A stretch of 12,867 nt of DNA from CAG-841 sp963656825 (GTDB lineage Bacteria; Bacillota; Clostridia; Oscillospirales; CAG-272): assembly GCA_963656825.1 (NCBI GenBank), contig CAVKJG010000049.1, forward strand, positions 1 through 12,867, read 5' to 3'. Every line of letters begins with the position of its first letter. Positions within the stretch are counted from its first letter, which is position 1. Below are positions 6,317-12,867 of the stretch, piece after piece. Made by a program: the position numbers and the translations under genes. The notes below the pieces were generated by a model. It saw only the letters and a list, made by a program, of their open reading frames with translations. It was not told where the DNA came from and did not search any database.

Positions 6317-8157
6317 TGCTTTTGCAGGCTTTCCTTCTTTGTTCTGCCTATCATTTTGTAGCGCAGATCCGTGGAAAGAATGGTTTTTCTTATTCTTATG
6401 CTCTTGGGCGTAACCTCTATAAGCTCGTCGTCGGCAATGAATTCGATTGCTTCTTCAAGCGAAAAGATTTTCGGCGGAACAAGACGAAGCGCTTCGTCCG
6501 CGCCTGTCGAACGGATAGCGGTAAGATGCTTTTCCTTGCATACGTTGACGGCTATTTCGCCCATCTTGGGATTTTCGCCCACTACCATTCCCTCATATAC
6601 CTTGCACTGTGCGCCGATGAACATCGTGCCTCTGTCCTGAGCGTTGAACACGCCGTAGGAGGTCGATTCGCCCGTTTCCGAGGCTACAAGAGAGCCTGTG
6701 AATCTGCGGATTATATCACCCTTGTATTCGCCGTAAGAATCGAATACGGAGCTTATAATGCCTTCGCCGCGCGTATCGGTAAGAAATTCGCTTCTGTATC
6801 CGAAAAGGCAACGCGTGGGTATAAGATATTCAAGGCGCATACGCGAGCCGTGAGGAGTCATATTTACAAGGTCGCCCTTGCGCGCGCCGAGCTTTTCCAT
6901 AACAGTGCCGCAATAATCCTGCGGAACGTCTATTTCAACGCGCTCGATCGGCTCGCAGAGCTTGCCGTCGATTTCTTTGTAAAGAACTCTGGGCGTGCTT
7001 ATTCCGAGCTCGAAGCCCTCGCGGCGCATTGTTTCTATAAGGATCGAAAGATGCATTTCGCCTCTGCCGGCAACCTTGAAGCAGTCGGTCGTTTCGCCGT
7101 CCGAAACACGAAGAGATACGTCCTTGAGAAGCTCCTTGTAAAGTCTTTCTCTTATCTGACGCGACGTTACATACTTGCCTTCTCTGCCCGCAAACGGACT
7201 GTCGTTTACCATAAACGTCATTTCCATCGTAGGCTCGGAAACCTTTACGAATTCAAGCGGCTCGACGCAGTCAACCGACGTTATCGTATCGCCTATGGAT
7301 ATATCGTCCGCACCGGAGAAAGTGACTATATCGCCCATCATGGCTTCTGCAACGGGAACTCTCTTGAGTCCGTCAAACTGGTTAAGACTTACGATTTTTG
7401 TCTTTTTGGGAGCAACGTCGGGAGAGTGGAAGTTTGATATCATAACCTCCTGATTTACCTTTATCGTTCCGCGCTCGATTCTGCCTATGCCTATTCTGCC
7501 GACATAATCGTTGTAGTCGATGGAAGAAACAAGCATCTGAAGCGGAGCCTTTTCATCGCCCTCCGGAGCGGGAATATATTTCAGTATCGTATCGAAAAGC
7601 GGCTGAAGATCCGTTCCCTTTTCATAAGGAGAATACGAAGCCGTTCCGGCTCTTCCCGAACACCAAAGCATGGGAGAGTCAAACTGTTCGTCAGATGCGT
7701 CAAGCTCAAGAAGAAGCTCGAGTATTTCGTCGCCGACCTCGTCAAGACGCGCGTCGGGACGGTCTATTTTATTTACGACAACTATAACCGGATGATGAAG
7801 CGCAAGTGCCTTCTGAAGCACGAATCTTGTCTGCGGCATGGGACCCTCCGCCGCGTCGACAAGCAGAATAACTCCGTTCACCATTTTGAGAATACGCTCG
7901 ACCTCGCCTCCGAAATCGGCGTGTCCGGGAGTATCGACAACATTTATTTTCACGCCCTTGTAATGTACGGCTGTGTTCTTTGCAAGTATAGTTATTCCGC
8001 GCTCGCGTTCAAGAGCGTTTGAGTCCATTACTCTTTCTTCCGTAGCCTGATTTTCACGATAAACGCCGCCCTGCTTGAGCATTTCGTCAACGAGCGTCGT
8101 TTTGCCGTGGTCGACGTGTGCTATAATCGCAACGTTTCTTAAATCTTCTCTTTTCAC
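6313..8157 (-). CDS. typA: Ribosome-associated GTPase TypA/BipA
   Basis: TypA (BipA) is a translational GTPase of the EF-G class that binds the 70S ribosome and supports growth under cold and other stress through ribosome assembly. All G motifs are seen: AHVDHGKTT (13-21), RERGITI (51-57), DTPGH (75-79), NKID (129-132) and a G5-like SGRAG (167-171). They are followed by the beta-barrel, the EF-G III/V-like domains and the BipA-specific C-terminal domain. The 614-residue length is normal. The start is a GTG at 8157 with perfect AAGGAG (8172-8167) 9 nt upstream and the family's usual MKREDLRNVAIIAHVDHGKTT beginning. A TTG at 8193 would run through that site and is rejected. tcdA overlaps its end by 4 nt. 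Confidence 0.97.
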   Translation of the reverse strand: MKREDLRNVAIIAHVDHGKTTLVDEMLKQGGVYRENQATEERVMDSNALERERGITILAKNTAVHYKGVKINVVDTPGHADFGGEVERILKMVNGVILLVDAAEGPMPQTRFVLQKALALHHPVIVVVNKIDRPDARLDEVGDEILELLLELDASDEQFDSPMLWCSGRAGTASYSPYEKGTDLQPLFDTILKYIPAPEGDEKAPLQMLVSSIDYNDYVGRIGIGRIERGTIKVNQEVMISNFHSPDVAPKKTKIVSLNQFDGLKRVPVAEAMMGDIVTFSGADDISIGDTITSVDCVEPLEFVKVSEPTMEMTFMVNDSPFAGREGKYVTSRQIRERLYKELLKDVSLRVSDGETTDCFKVAGRGEMHLSILIETMRREGFELGISTPRVLYKEIDGKLCEPIERVEIDVPQDYCGTVMEKLGARKGDLVNMTPHGSRMRLEYLIPTRCLFGYRSEFLTDTRGEGIISSVFDSYGEYKGDIIRRFTGSLVASETGESTSYGVFNAQDRGTMFIGAQCKVYEGMVVGENPKMGEIAVNVCKEKHLTAIRSTGADEALRLVPPKIFSLEEAIEFIADDELIEVTPKSIRIRKTILSTDLRYKMIGRTKKESLQKQ

Positions 8158-8221
8158 TTTATAACTCTCCTTAAACCGATATTGATTAAGCAATAAACCA
8201 TTTAATTACAAACAATAAAGA

Positions 8222-8250
8222 ATTATATCACGCTTGTTTGATAAAATCAA
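8222..8250 (-). promoter_or_regulatory. SigA-type promoter of typA-tcdA
   Basis: On the minus strand TTGATT (8250-8245) is separated by 17 nt from TATAAT (8227-8222), with extended TGA before the -10. The predicted start near 8215 gives a leader of about 58 nt ahead of the GTG at 8157. Confidence 0.83.
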
Positions 8251-8271
8251 TAATTTTTTTATAACTTCTGC

Positions 8272-8311
8272 AAAAAAACAGCGAAATGCAGCACACATTT
8301 CGCTGTTTTTT
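8272..8311. terminator. Terminator behind the lipoprotein gene
   Basis: An 11-bp perfect stem (8278-8288 with 8296-8306) with a 7-nt loop is flanked by seven A on one side and six T on the other, so it can end transcription in both directions. In context it serves the minus-strand lipoprotein gene that stops at 8342 and insulates the typA promoter. Confidence 0.92.
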
Positions 8312-8341
8312 GCCGATTTCATGCTTTACCGCGCGAAAAGC

Positions 8342-8872
8342 TTACCCGAATTTTACTTTTATAAGCATCAGATACATAGAGTATTCATCGGAATATTTCC
8401 CTGTGCCGTTTCGTCTTACCGTAAGACTGACTATGCAGTCCTTTCCGCCGGACAAAGCCTTTATATTTCCAACGGAAACGTCGCCGGAATATATTTTTTC
8501 ACCGTTTGCGTCAAACACGGAAGCGGTATCAAAAACATCGACGTTTTCATCGGTTCTGACGGCAAAACCGTTTTTGACGGTTATCTCAGGTATCATATCA
8601 ATGTACGTTTTTACATCGAAGCCGATTATCTTCCCTGTGCCGAAATATGTCATTTCATCGCCCGAGCCGTAGAGCTGACCGCCGAAGTAATATTTGTACG
8701 GAACGATTTTCTCTCCGCTATCCGATACGACGGTAAAGCTCATTTCGCCCATTTCGGAAAGCGTCTTTGACGTATTTTCCGAAGCTTCGGGATTGACATC
8801 GTTTTTGCCGTCGCACGAAAAAAGAGCCGTGCATACAGCAATAAGAATAAATATCGCAAGTATTTTTTTCAT
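8342..8872 (-). CDS. Putative small lipoprotein of unknown function
   Basis: I do not recognise this family. The 176-residue product starts with a type II signal peptide: MKK, a hydrophobic stretch (4-17) and a lipobox-like LFSC with the lipidation candidate Cys20. An acidic, Ser/Thr/Asn-rich tether (about 21-45) follows, so it is probably anchored to the outer face of the membrane. The rest (about 46-176) looks like a beta-rich soluble domain with regularly spaced hydrophobic strands and many Gly/Asp turns, for example YYFGGQLYGSGDEMTYFGTG and YSMYLMLIKVKFG at the end. AAAGG lies 10 nt before the ATG at 8872; a GTG at 8881 is too close to that site. It follows guaB in the same direction but is separated by a terminator. 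No clear promoter was seen in the 60 nt ahead. Confidence 0.75.
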   Translation of the reverse strand: MKKILAIFILIAVCTALFSCDGKNDVNPEASENTSKTLSEMGEMSFTVVSDSGEKIVPYKYYFGGQLYGSGDEMTYFGTGKIIGFDVKTYIDMIPEITVKNGFAVRTDENVDVFDTASVFDANGEKIYSGDVSVGNIKALSGGKDCIVSLTVRRNGTGKYSDEYSMYLMLIKVKFG

Positions 8873-8923
8873 ATTGTTCACTGCCTTTCAACCATTAGTC
8901 GAAAAGGACGGCGTTTTCTCTCA

Positions 8924-8964
8924 CATAAAAAGGGACATTTTTTTCAAATGCCCCGATTTTTTAT
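8924..8964 (-). terminator. Intrinsic terminator of guaB
   Basis: On the minus strand a 9-bp stem (8954-8946 with 8940-8932, one G-U pair) has a 5-nt loop and is followed by TTTTTATG. Flanking A-rich and T-rich arms (8957-8964 and 8924-8931) extend the pairing. It lies a few bases past the guaB stop. Confidence 0.85.
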
Positions 8965-8968
8965 GCAA

Positions 8969-10444
8969 TTATACGTGAGCGCTGTAATTCGGCGCTTCCT
9001 TTGTAATGTTTATATCGTGCGGATGAGATTCCTTGAGTCCCGCACCCGTTATGCGTATAAACTGTCCTCTCTGCTGGAGGTCGGGAATCGTCTTACAGCC
9101 GCAATATCCCATTCCCGAGCGAAGTCCGCCGAGAAGCTGATATATCGTATCGGCAAGCGGACCCTTGTAAGGAACGCGCCCCTCTACGCCTTCCGGCACA
9201 AGCTTTTTCGTTCCTGTCTGGAAGTATCTGTCGCGCGAACCTTTTTCCATAGCCGCGATAGAGCCCATTCCGCGATAAACCTTAAAGCGTCTGCCCTGAT
9301 AAATTTCGCTCTCGCCCGGGCTTTCCTCACAGCCTGCGAAAAGCGAGCCTATCATTATCGTATCCGCGCCTGCGGCTATTGATTTTACAAGATCGCCGCT
9401 GTATTTTATGCCGCCGTCAGCAATCACGGGGATATCGTATTTTGCCGCAACGCAGGCTGCGTCGTATATCGCAGTTACCTGCGGAACGCCTATTCCCGAT
9501 ACGATTCTCGTCGTGCATATCGAGCCGGGCCCGATACCGACCTTTATCGCGTCGGCTCCGGCTTTTATAAGATATTCCGCCGCGGCTGCCGTCGCGATAT
9601 TGCCCACGATAAGCTGGCAGTCGGGGAAGGCATTTTTTACTTTTTCGGTGGTTTTGGCAATGTTCATCGAATGACCGTGTGCCGAGTCCAGAACAAGCAC
9701 GTCCGCTCCCGCCGCAAGAAGTGCGTCCGCTCTGTCAAGCACGTCGGCAGTCACGCCGATAGCCGCGCCGCAAAGCAGTCTGCCGCGCTCATCCTTTGCG
9801 GAATTCGGATATTTTGTCGCCTTCTGAATGTCCTTTATCGTTATAAGTCCGCGAAGATATCCATTATCATCTACAAGCGGAAGCTTTTCTATCTTTCTTT
9901 TAGCGAGTATTTCCCTTGCCTGCTCGTGCGTTGTGCCGACGGGAGCAGTAACAAGATTGTCCTTTGTCATAACCTCGCCTATATCCATATCCATATCCGT
10001 AAGGAAACGCATATCGCGGTTAGTGATTATACCCACAAGCTTTCCCTCTCCGTTTACTATCGGAACGCCGGAAACCTTGTAATTATGCATAAGCTGCTCG
10101 GCTTCATAAACCTTGTTTTCCGGATGGAGAAAGAAAGGATTTGTGATTACGCCGTTCTCGCTTCTTTTTACCTTTTCAACCTCGGACGCCTGCATTTCTA
10201 TGGTCATATTCTTGTGGATTACGCCTATTCCGCCCTCTCTCGCCATCGAAATCGCAAGCTCGGACTCCGTAACCGTGTCCATCGCGGCGGAAATAAGCGG
10301 AGCGTTGAGTCTTATCTTTCCGGTAAGTCTTGTTGAAAGCTCTATATCCGTCGGAAGCACCGAGCTTTCGGCAGGTATAAGAAGAACATCGTCAAAGGTA
10401 AGTCCTTCTTTTACGAACTTTTCGGCTGCGTTTTGATTTACCAT
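8969..10444 (-). CDS. guaB: IMP dehydrogenase (GuaB)
   Basis: GuaB oxidises IMP to XMP with NAD+, the first committed step of GMP synthesis. The 491-residue length is typical. The TIM barrel opens with LTFDDVLLIPAESSVLP and SAAMDTVTE. It is interrupted by two CBS domains (about 97-215), which usually bind adenine or guanine nucleotides. It resumes with DSAHGHS (253-259), the catalytic loop GIGPGSICTTR with Cys310, ADGGIKYSGD, the IMP-binding GSLFAGCEESPGE and the flap region around YRGMGSIAAM. The ATG at 10444 is preceded by AGAGGT about 8 nt upstream. Only a weak -10-like TAAAAT (10488-10483 on the minus strand) without a good -35 was found upstream, and I see no purine riboswitch in the 90-nt divergent region. 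The gene is transcribed alone and ends at a hairpin. Confidence 0.97.
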   Translation of the reverse strand: MVNQNAAEKFVKEGLTFDDVLLIPAESSVLPTDIELSTRLTGKIRLNAPLISAAMDTVTESELAISMAREGGIGVIHKNMTIEMQASEVEKVKRSENGVITNPFFLHPENKVYEAEQLMHNYKVSGVPIVNGEGKLVGIITNRDMRFLTDMDMDIGEVMTKDNLVTAPVGTTHEQAREILAKRKIEKLPLVDDNGYLRGLITIKDIQKATKYPNSAKDERGRLLCGAAIGVTADVLDRADALLAAGADVLVLDSAHGHSMNIAKTTEKVKNAFPDCQLIVGNIATAAAAEYLIKAGADAIKVGIGPGSICTTRIVSGIGVPQVTAIYDAACVAAKYDIPVIADGGIKYSGDLVKSIAAGADTIMIGSLFAGCEESPGESEIYQGRRFKVYRGMGSIAAMEKGSRDRYFQTGTKKLVPEGVEGRVPYKGPLADTIYQLLGGLRSGMGYCGCKTIPDLQQRGQFIRITGAGLKESHPHDINITKEAPNYSAHV

Positions 10445-10534
10445 TCGTTTTTACCTCTCGTTTTTTTCAAATAATTTTTTCTATTTTACAACGTTTTTTG
10501 AGAGAAAATAAAAATAAAAAGGATTTTTATATAA

Positions 10535-10747
10535 ATGATTAAACGAAAAAGAATGTATAAAGCTCCGTCAGCCGATAAATTTGCGGCAGAGGCTATGTTT
10601 TCAAACCCCGTTGCCTCCGCAAACGAATGTACGGGGATGACGCCGACCGTTCCCTTGACGGAGGACGAAGCGACAAGCTATTGTAGTCTTCTCGACGTTC
10701 CCGTCACCTCGCGCGACGGCGGAGAGGCGTATAAACGCGCAAAATAA
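10535..10747 (+). CDS. Small uncharacterised protein (70 aa)
   Basis: I do not recognise this protein with certainty. It is a 70-residue soluble chain with a basic start (MIKRKRMYK), then KFAAEAMFSNPVASANECTG (15-34), a Pro/Thr stretch TPTVPL, an acidic TEDEATSYCSLLDVPV (42-57) and a basic end (EAYKRAK). Two cysteines, Cys32 and Cys50, are the only ones. There is no signal peptide or membrane segment. AAGGA at 10519-10523 lies 11 nt before the ATG, a little distant; an ATG at 10553 (MYKAPS) is an alternative start. It is divergent from guaB and is followed closely by a hairpin shared with fucI. No other gene in the window runs in its direction nearby. A short ribosomal-type or regulatory peptide, or a peptide precursor, cannot be told apart by eye. 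Confidence 0.65.
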   Translation: MIKRKRMYKAPSADKFAAEAMFSNPVASANECTGMTPTVPLTEDEATSYCSLLDVPVTSRDGGEAYKRAK

Positions 10748-10751
10748 AATT

Positions 10752-10776
10752 TCGGGAGCGGAATTTCCGCTCCCGA
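10752..10776. terminator. Hairpin terminator between the small gene and fucI
   Basis: TCGGGAGCGG (10752-10761) pairs with CCGCTCCCGA (10767-10776) as a 10-bp GC-rich stem with a 5-nt loop. Downstream the + strand reads TATTTCTTTTT and the minus strand AATTTTATTTT, so both tails are U-rich but interrupted. It likely serves the two convergent genes. Confidence 0.82.
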
Positions 10777-10785
10777 TATTTCTTT

Positions 10786-12597
10786 TTATCTCTTGTAAAG
10801 AGGACCGTATGCCGCACAGGCACGATAGTCCTGACCTTCCTTGTCCATACCGAAAGCATTCCATGCTGACGGACGGAAAATGTCGTCAACGGGTACGTTG
10901 TGCATCGATACGGGAATACGGAGCATCGAGCAGAGCGTGATAAGATCCGCGCCGATATGACCGTAAGAAATTGCGCCGTGGTTTGCGCCCCAATGGTTCA
11001 TAACCTCATATGCATCCTTGAACGGACTTCCCTCCTTGCCGTCACAGCGAGGTGTAAACCATGTGCAGGGCCATGTGGGATTCGTGCGTTCCATGAGAAC
11101 ATCGGTTACTTTATCGGGAAGGTTTACCGTCCAGCCTTCAGCTATCTGAAGCATCGGTCCGAGTCCTTTCACAAGGTTAAGACGTATCATTGTAACGGGC
11201 ATTTCGGCTCTTGTCACAAAGTGAGACGAGAAGCCGCCGCCGCGGAAGTTATCGAAACCAGCCTCGCACCATGTCGTAGCATCGGTCATCTTCTTTATGT
11301 CTTCGTCGGTTACTTCCCACCACTTCCTCATAAGGTGATTGCCGTCCTTGTCCGTGCATTCGCCGCAAGCGTCAAGACAAGCCGCGCCGGAGTTAAGAAG
11401 GTGGATTATACCGCCGTTTTCTTTTGCCTTGCCCGTGAATTCATATCCGGCAACGCGCTTTGTAGCCTCGGGCGACCAGAAGGTGCGGACGTCGGCAAAT
11501 ATCTGAGCGCGATTTGTAAGAAGTCTCATAAAGAGCATTCCGAGACCGTTGAGAACGTCGTTTTCCGTTGCGAAAGTCATCGGCTCGCGAGCACCTTCAA
11601 AATCGAACGAGGAATTGAGAAGCGCTTCGGGATAGTCACAGTTCGGCCAATGGTCTGTCCATTGTCTTTGCCCCTGGAAGCCGGCGCAGATAGCGTTGTG
11701 ACCGAGCATTTCTTCTTCAAAGCCTTCGGGAAGATTTTTGTTTCCGCGGATAAGATCCCTTATAATAAGGTACATCTTGACCGTGAATTCCCACTGTTTT
11801 TCTTTCTGCTCGGGAGTGAATTTGATAGCTCTCTTTTCACCGAGGAAGTCAACGAACTCGGGGTTGTCGTCTCTGCCCTCTTTGCAATGCTCCTTTGTCC
11901 ATGCAAGAGCGCGCTCATAGTCTTCTTTATTGTAAATACCTTCCTCCATACGACGAAGAATTTCAACCTCATCTACGGATTCAACGCGCATTCCGAGATA
12001 TTCTTCAATAAACTGCTGGTCGATTATCGATCCGCCTATACCCATACACATAGAGCCGATCTGTAGATAGCTCTTACCGCGCATCTCTGCTGCAGCAACT
12101 GCGGCGCGACCGAAACGAAGCAGCTTTTCTTTTACATCGTCGGGAATGTTTGCAACATCGCCCACATCCTGAACCTCATGACCATAGAAGCCGAATGCGG
12201 GAAGTCCCTTCTGAGCATGAGTTGCAAGCACGGAAGCAAGATAAACCGCGCCCGGACGCTCCGTTCCGTTAAATCCCCAAACGCCTTTTATCGTTGTGGG
12301 ATCCATATCCATTGTTTCTGCGCCGTAGCACCAGCAAGGAGTTACGGAAAGAGTAATCGCAACATTTTCTTTTTTGAATTTCTCCGCACATGCGGCGGTT
12401 TCGGGAACACGACCGATAGTTGTATCGGCCATTACAACCTTGACGGGTGTACCGTCCGAATAGCAAAGATTTTCTTCAAAAAGTTTTTTTGCGGCTTCTG
12501 CCATTGCCCAGACCTGCGGTTCAAGACTCTCACGCAGCTTCATCGGACCTCTGCGTCCGTCAACGATCGGGCGAATACCTATTACGGGATACGTCAT
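10786..12597 (-). CDS. fucI: L-fucose isomerase (FucI)
   Basis: FucI interconverts L-fucose and L-fuculose (also D-arabinose and D-ribulose), the first step of non-phosphorylated-start fucose catabolism, using Mn2+. The 603-residue protein is close to the 591 of Escherichia coli. It shows the N-terminal GIRPIVDGRRG (7-17) and TPCWCYG (86-92). The metal ligands are Glu345 in TFATENDVLNG, Asp369 in FADVRTFW and His540 in NHWGANHG. It ends with the family signature RPSAWNAFGMDKEGQDYRACAAYGPLYKR. GGAGG lies 7 nt before the ATG, an excellent start. It has its own promoter and terminator and no fucK, fucA, transporter or regulator beside it, so the rest of the pathway must be encoded elsewhere if it operates. 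Confidence 0.97.
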   Translation of the reverse strand: MTYPVIGIRPIVDGRRGPMKLRESLEPQVWAMAEAAKKLFEENLCYSDGTPVKVVMADTTIGRVPETAACAEKFKKENVAITLSVTPCWCYGAETMDMDPTTIKGVWGFNGTERPGAVYLASVLATHAQKGLPAFGFYGHEVQDVGDVANIPDDVKEKLLRFGRAAVAAAEMRGKSYLQIGSMCMGIGGSIIDQQFIEEYLGMRVESVDEVEILRRMEEGIYNKEDYERALAWTKEHCKEGRDDNPEFVDFLGEKRAIKFTPEQKEKQWEFTVKMYLIIRDLIRGNKNLPEGFEEEMLGHNAICAGFQGQRQWTDHWPNCDYPEALLNSSFDFEGAREPMTFATENDVLNGLGMLFMRLLTNRAQIFADVRTFWSPEATKRVAGYEFTGKAKENGGIIHLLNSGAACLDACGECTDKDGNHLMRKWWEVTDEDIKKMTDATTWCEAGFDNFRGGGFSSHFVTRAEMPVTMIRLNLVKGLGPMLQIAEGWTVNLPDKVTDVLMERTNPTWPCTWFTPRCDGKEGSPFKDAYEVMNHWGANHGAISYGHIGADLITLCSMLRIPVSMHNVPVDDIFRPSAWNAFGMDKEGQDYRACAAYGPLYKR

Positions 12598-12627
12598 AAT
12601 AATTCCTCCGAATTGTATATAATTTTT

Positions 12628-12654
12628 CGCGAGAGCAACTTCTTTGCCGTCGCG
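12628..12654 (-). promoter_or_regulatory. Imperfect 27-nt inverted repeat in the fucI leader
   Basis: On the minus strand CGCGA...TCGCG encloses GGCAA...TTGCT with a 5-nt loop, giving an 11-bp stem with one C-C mismatch and one G-U pair. It spans roughly +5 to +31 from the predicted fucI start site and ends about 30 nt before the ATG. It could be an operator placed for roadblock repression or an RNA hairpin. It is not followed by a U run, so it is not an intrinsic terminator. Confidence 0.5.
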
Positions 12655-12665
12655 GATCTGTATAA

Positions 12666-12694
12666 ATTATACCATAGATATTATTATAAATCAA
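12666..12694 (-). promoter_or_regulatory. SigA-type promoter of fucI
   Basis: On the minus strand TTGATT (12694-12689) and TATAAT (12671-12666) are separated by 17 nt. Transcription would begin near 12659, about 60 nt before the fucI ATG. The -10 lies inside a perfect 13-bp palindrome (12660-12672, GTATAA A TTATAC). Confidence 0.85.
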
Positions 12695-12742
12695 CCTTGC
12701 GCAAAAAATTTTGAAAAAATAAATTTTTTTACCCGTTTCCTA

Positions 12743-12770
12743 TTGACATTTTGCTTTTTTTGAGTATAAT
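12743..12770 (+). promoter_or_regulatory. Strong SigA promoter of tRNA-Leu
   Basis: TTGACA (12743-12748) and TATAAT (12765-12770) both match consensus, with a 16-nt spacer. The start would be near 12777, leaving a precursor leader of about 29 nt before the mature tRNA. It is divergent from the fucI promoter; the two -35 boxes are about 48 nt apart. Confidence 0.88.
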
Positions 12771-12778
12771 TGATTAAG

Positions 12779-12799
12779 CCGTGTGGCGAAATCGCACGG
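12779..12799 (+). other. Hairpin in the 5' leader of the tRNA-Leu precursor
   Basis: CCGTGTGG (12779-12786) pairs with TCGCACGG (12792-12799): eight pairs including two G-U, with a 5-nt loop CGAAA. It would form at the very 5' end of the transcript, 6 nt ahead of the mature tRNA. RNase P should remove it. Confidence 0.55.
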
Positions 12800-12805
12800 G
12801 AATAT

Positions 12806-12867
12806 GCGAGAGTGGCGGAACTGGTAGACGCGCACGTTTGAGGGGCGTGTGGTACACACCATACGGG
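12806..12867 (+). tRNA. tRNA-Leu (anticodon GAG), 3' part beyond the window
   Basis: The acceptor 5' strand GCGAGAG (12806-12812) is followed by T8, a leucine-type D arm (GGCGGAACTGGTAGACGC) and an anticodon stem CACGT/GCGTG (12833-12837 with 12845-12849). The loop is TTGAGGG, so the anticodon is GAG at 12840-12842, reading CUC/CUU leucine codons. The long variable arm TGGT-ACAC-ACCA confirms a class II tRNA. The window ends in the first strand of the T arm, so the T loop and acceptor 3' strand are not seen. Confidence 0.92.

Noticed and set aside
6133..7437. A 434-codon open frame on the + strand
   Set aside because: It lies wholly antisense to tcdA and typA, has no ribosome binding site or recognisable motifs, and its composition is what the reverse complement of those genes would give.
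8158..8193. TTG start twelve codons ahead in typA
   Set aside because: Runs through the AAGGAG site of the GTG start; family alignment begins at the GTG.
9671..10336. A 221-codon open frame on the + strand
   Set aside because: Antisense shadow of guaB without a ribosome binding site or family features.
10445..10534. Purine riboswitch or strong promoter for guaB
   Set aside because: The region is A/T-rich with only a weak TAAAAT and no paired architecture of known purine switches; CTCTC and GAGAG at its ends are too short to call an operator.
10900..12066. A 388-codon open frame on the + strand
   Set aside because: Antisense to fucI, whose catalytic motifs and length are intact; no independent start signals.
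1..12867. CRISPR arrays, insertion sequences, phage or defence genes
   Set aside because: No regularly spaced repeats, terminal inverted repeats, transposase, integrase or nuclease motifs were found on either strand.

Overview
The window reads as a chromosomal housekeeping segment from a Gram-positive, Spo0A-bearing Firmicute of the Clostridia type. The evidence is a full-length Spo0A, the DarA (YaaQ), HolB and RicT (YaaT) trio in the order seen across Firmicutes, consensus-like SigA promoters (several with an extended -10 TGn), strong AGGAGG-type ribosome binding sites and U-tailed hairpin terminators. The genus cannot be settled from sequence alone. An L-fucose isomerase gene would suit a gut or host-glycan habitat, but that is inference.

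Layout. On the + strand, 63-1300 holds ispD and ispF (MEP isoprenoid pathway, 4-nt overlap), followed by spo0A (1530-2321) with its own promoter and a palindromic candidate operator. spo0A converges at a shared hairpin with a minus-strand operon that runs from 5531 down to 2348: darA, holB, ricT, a DUF3788 gene and an FMN-barrel (PPOX-fold) gene. A near-perfect TTGACA/TATAAT promoter drives it. Next come minus-strand typA and tcdA (8157 to 5621, 4-nt overlap), a short lipoprotein gene (8872-8342) and guaB (10444-8969). A small unrecognised + strand gene (10535-10747) diverges from guaB and converges on a monocistronic fucI (12597-10786). The right edge carries a strong promoter and the first part of a tRNA-Leu(GAG).

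How the genes work together. Most products serve core functions: isoprenoid precursors (IspD, IspF), replication (HolB), c-di-AMP sensing (DarA), RNA processing and sporulation control (RicT, Spo0A), ribosome-associated stress GTPase (TypA), tRNA t6A modification (TcdA) and GMP synthesis (GuaB). The accessory items are the DUF3788/PPOX tail of the darA operon, the lipoprotein, the 70-residue protein and the solitary fucI.

I found no mobile element, CRISPR array, phage gene or evident new multi-gene system. The items most worth a second look are the small 70-aa protein, the leader hairpin of the orphan fucI and the palindrome upstream of spo0A. Six start codons were moved from the longest reading frame on the basis of ribosome binding sites: spo0A, DUF3788, ricT, darA, typA and the lipoprotein.
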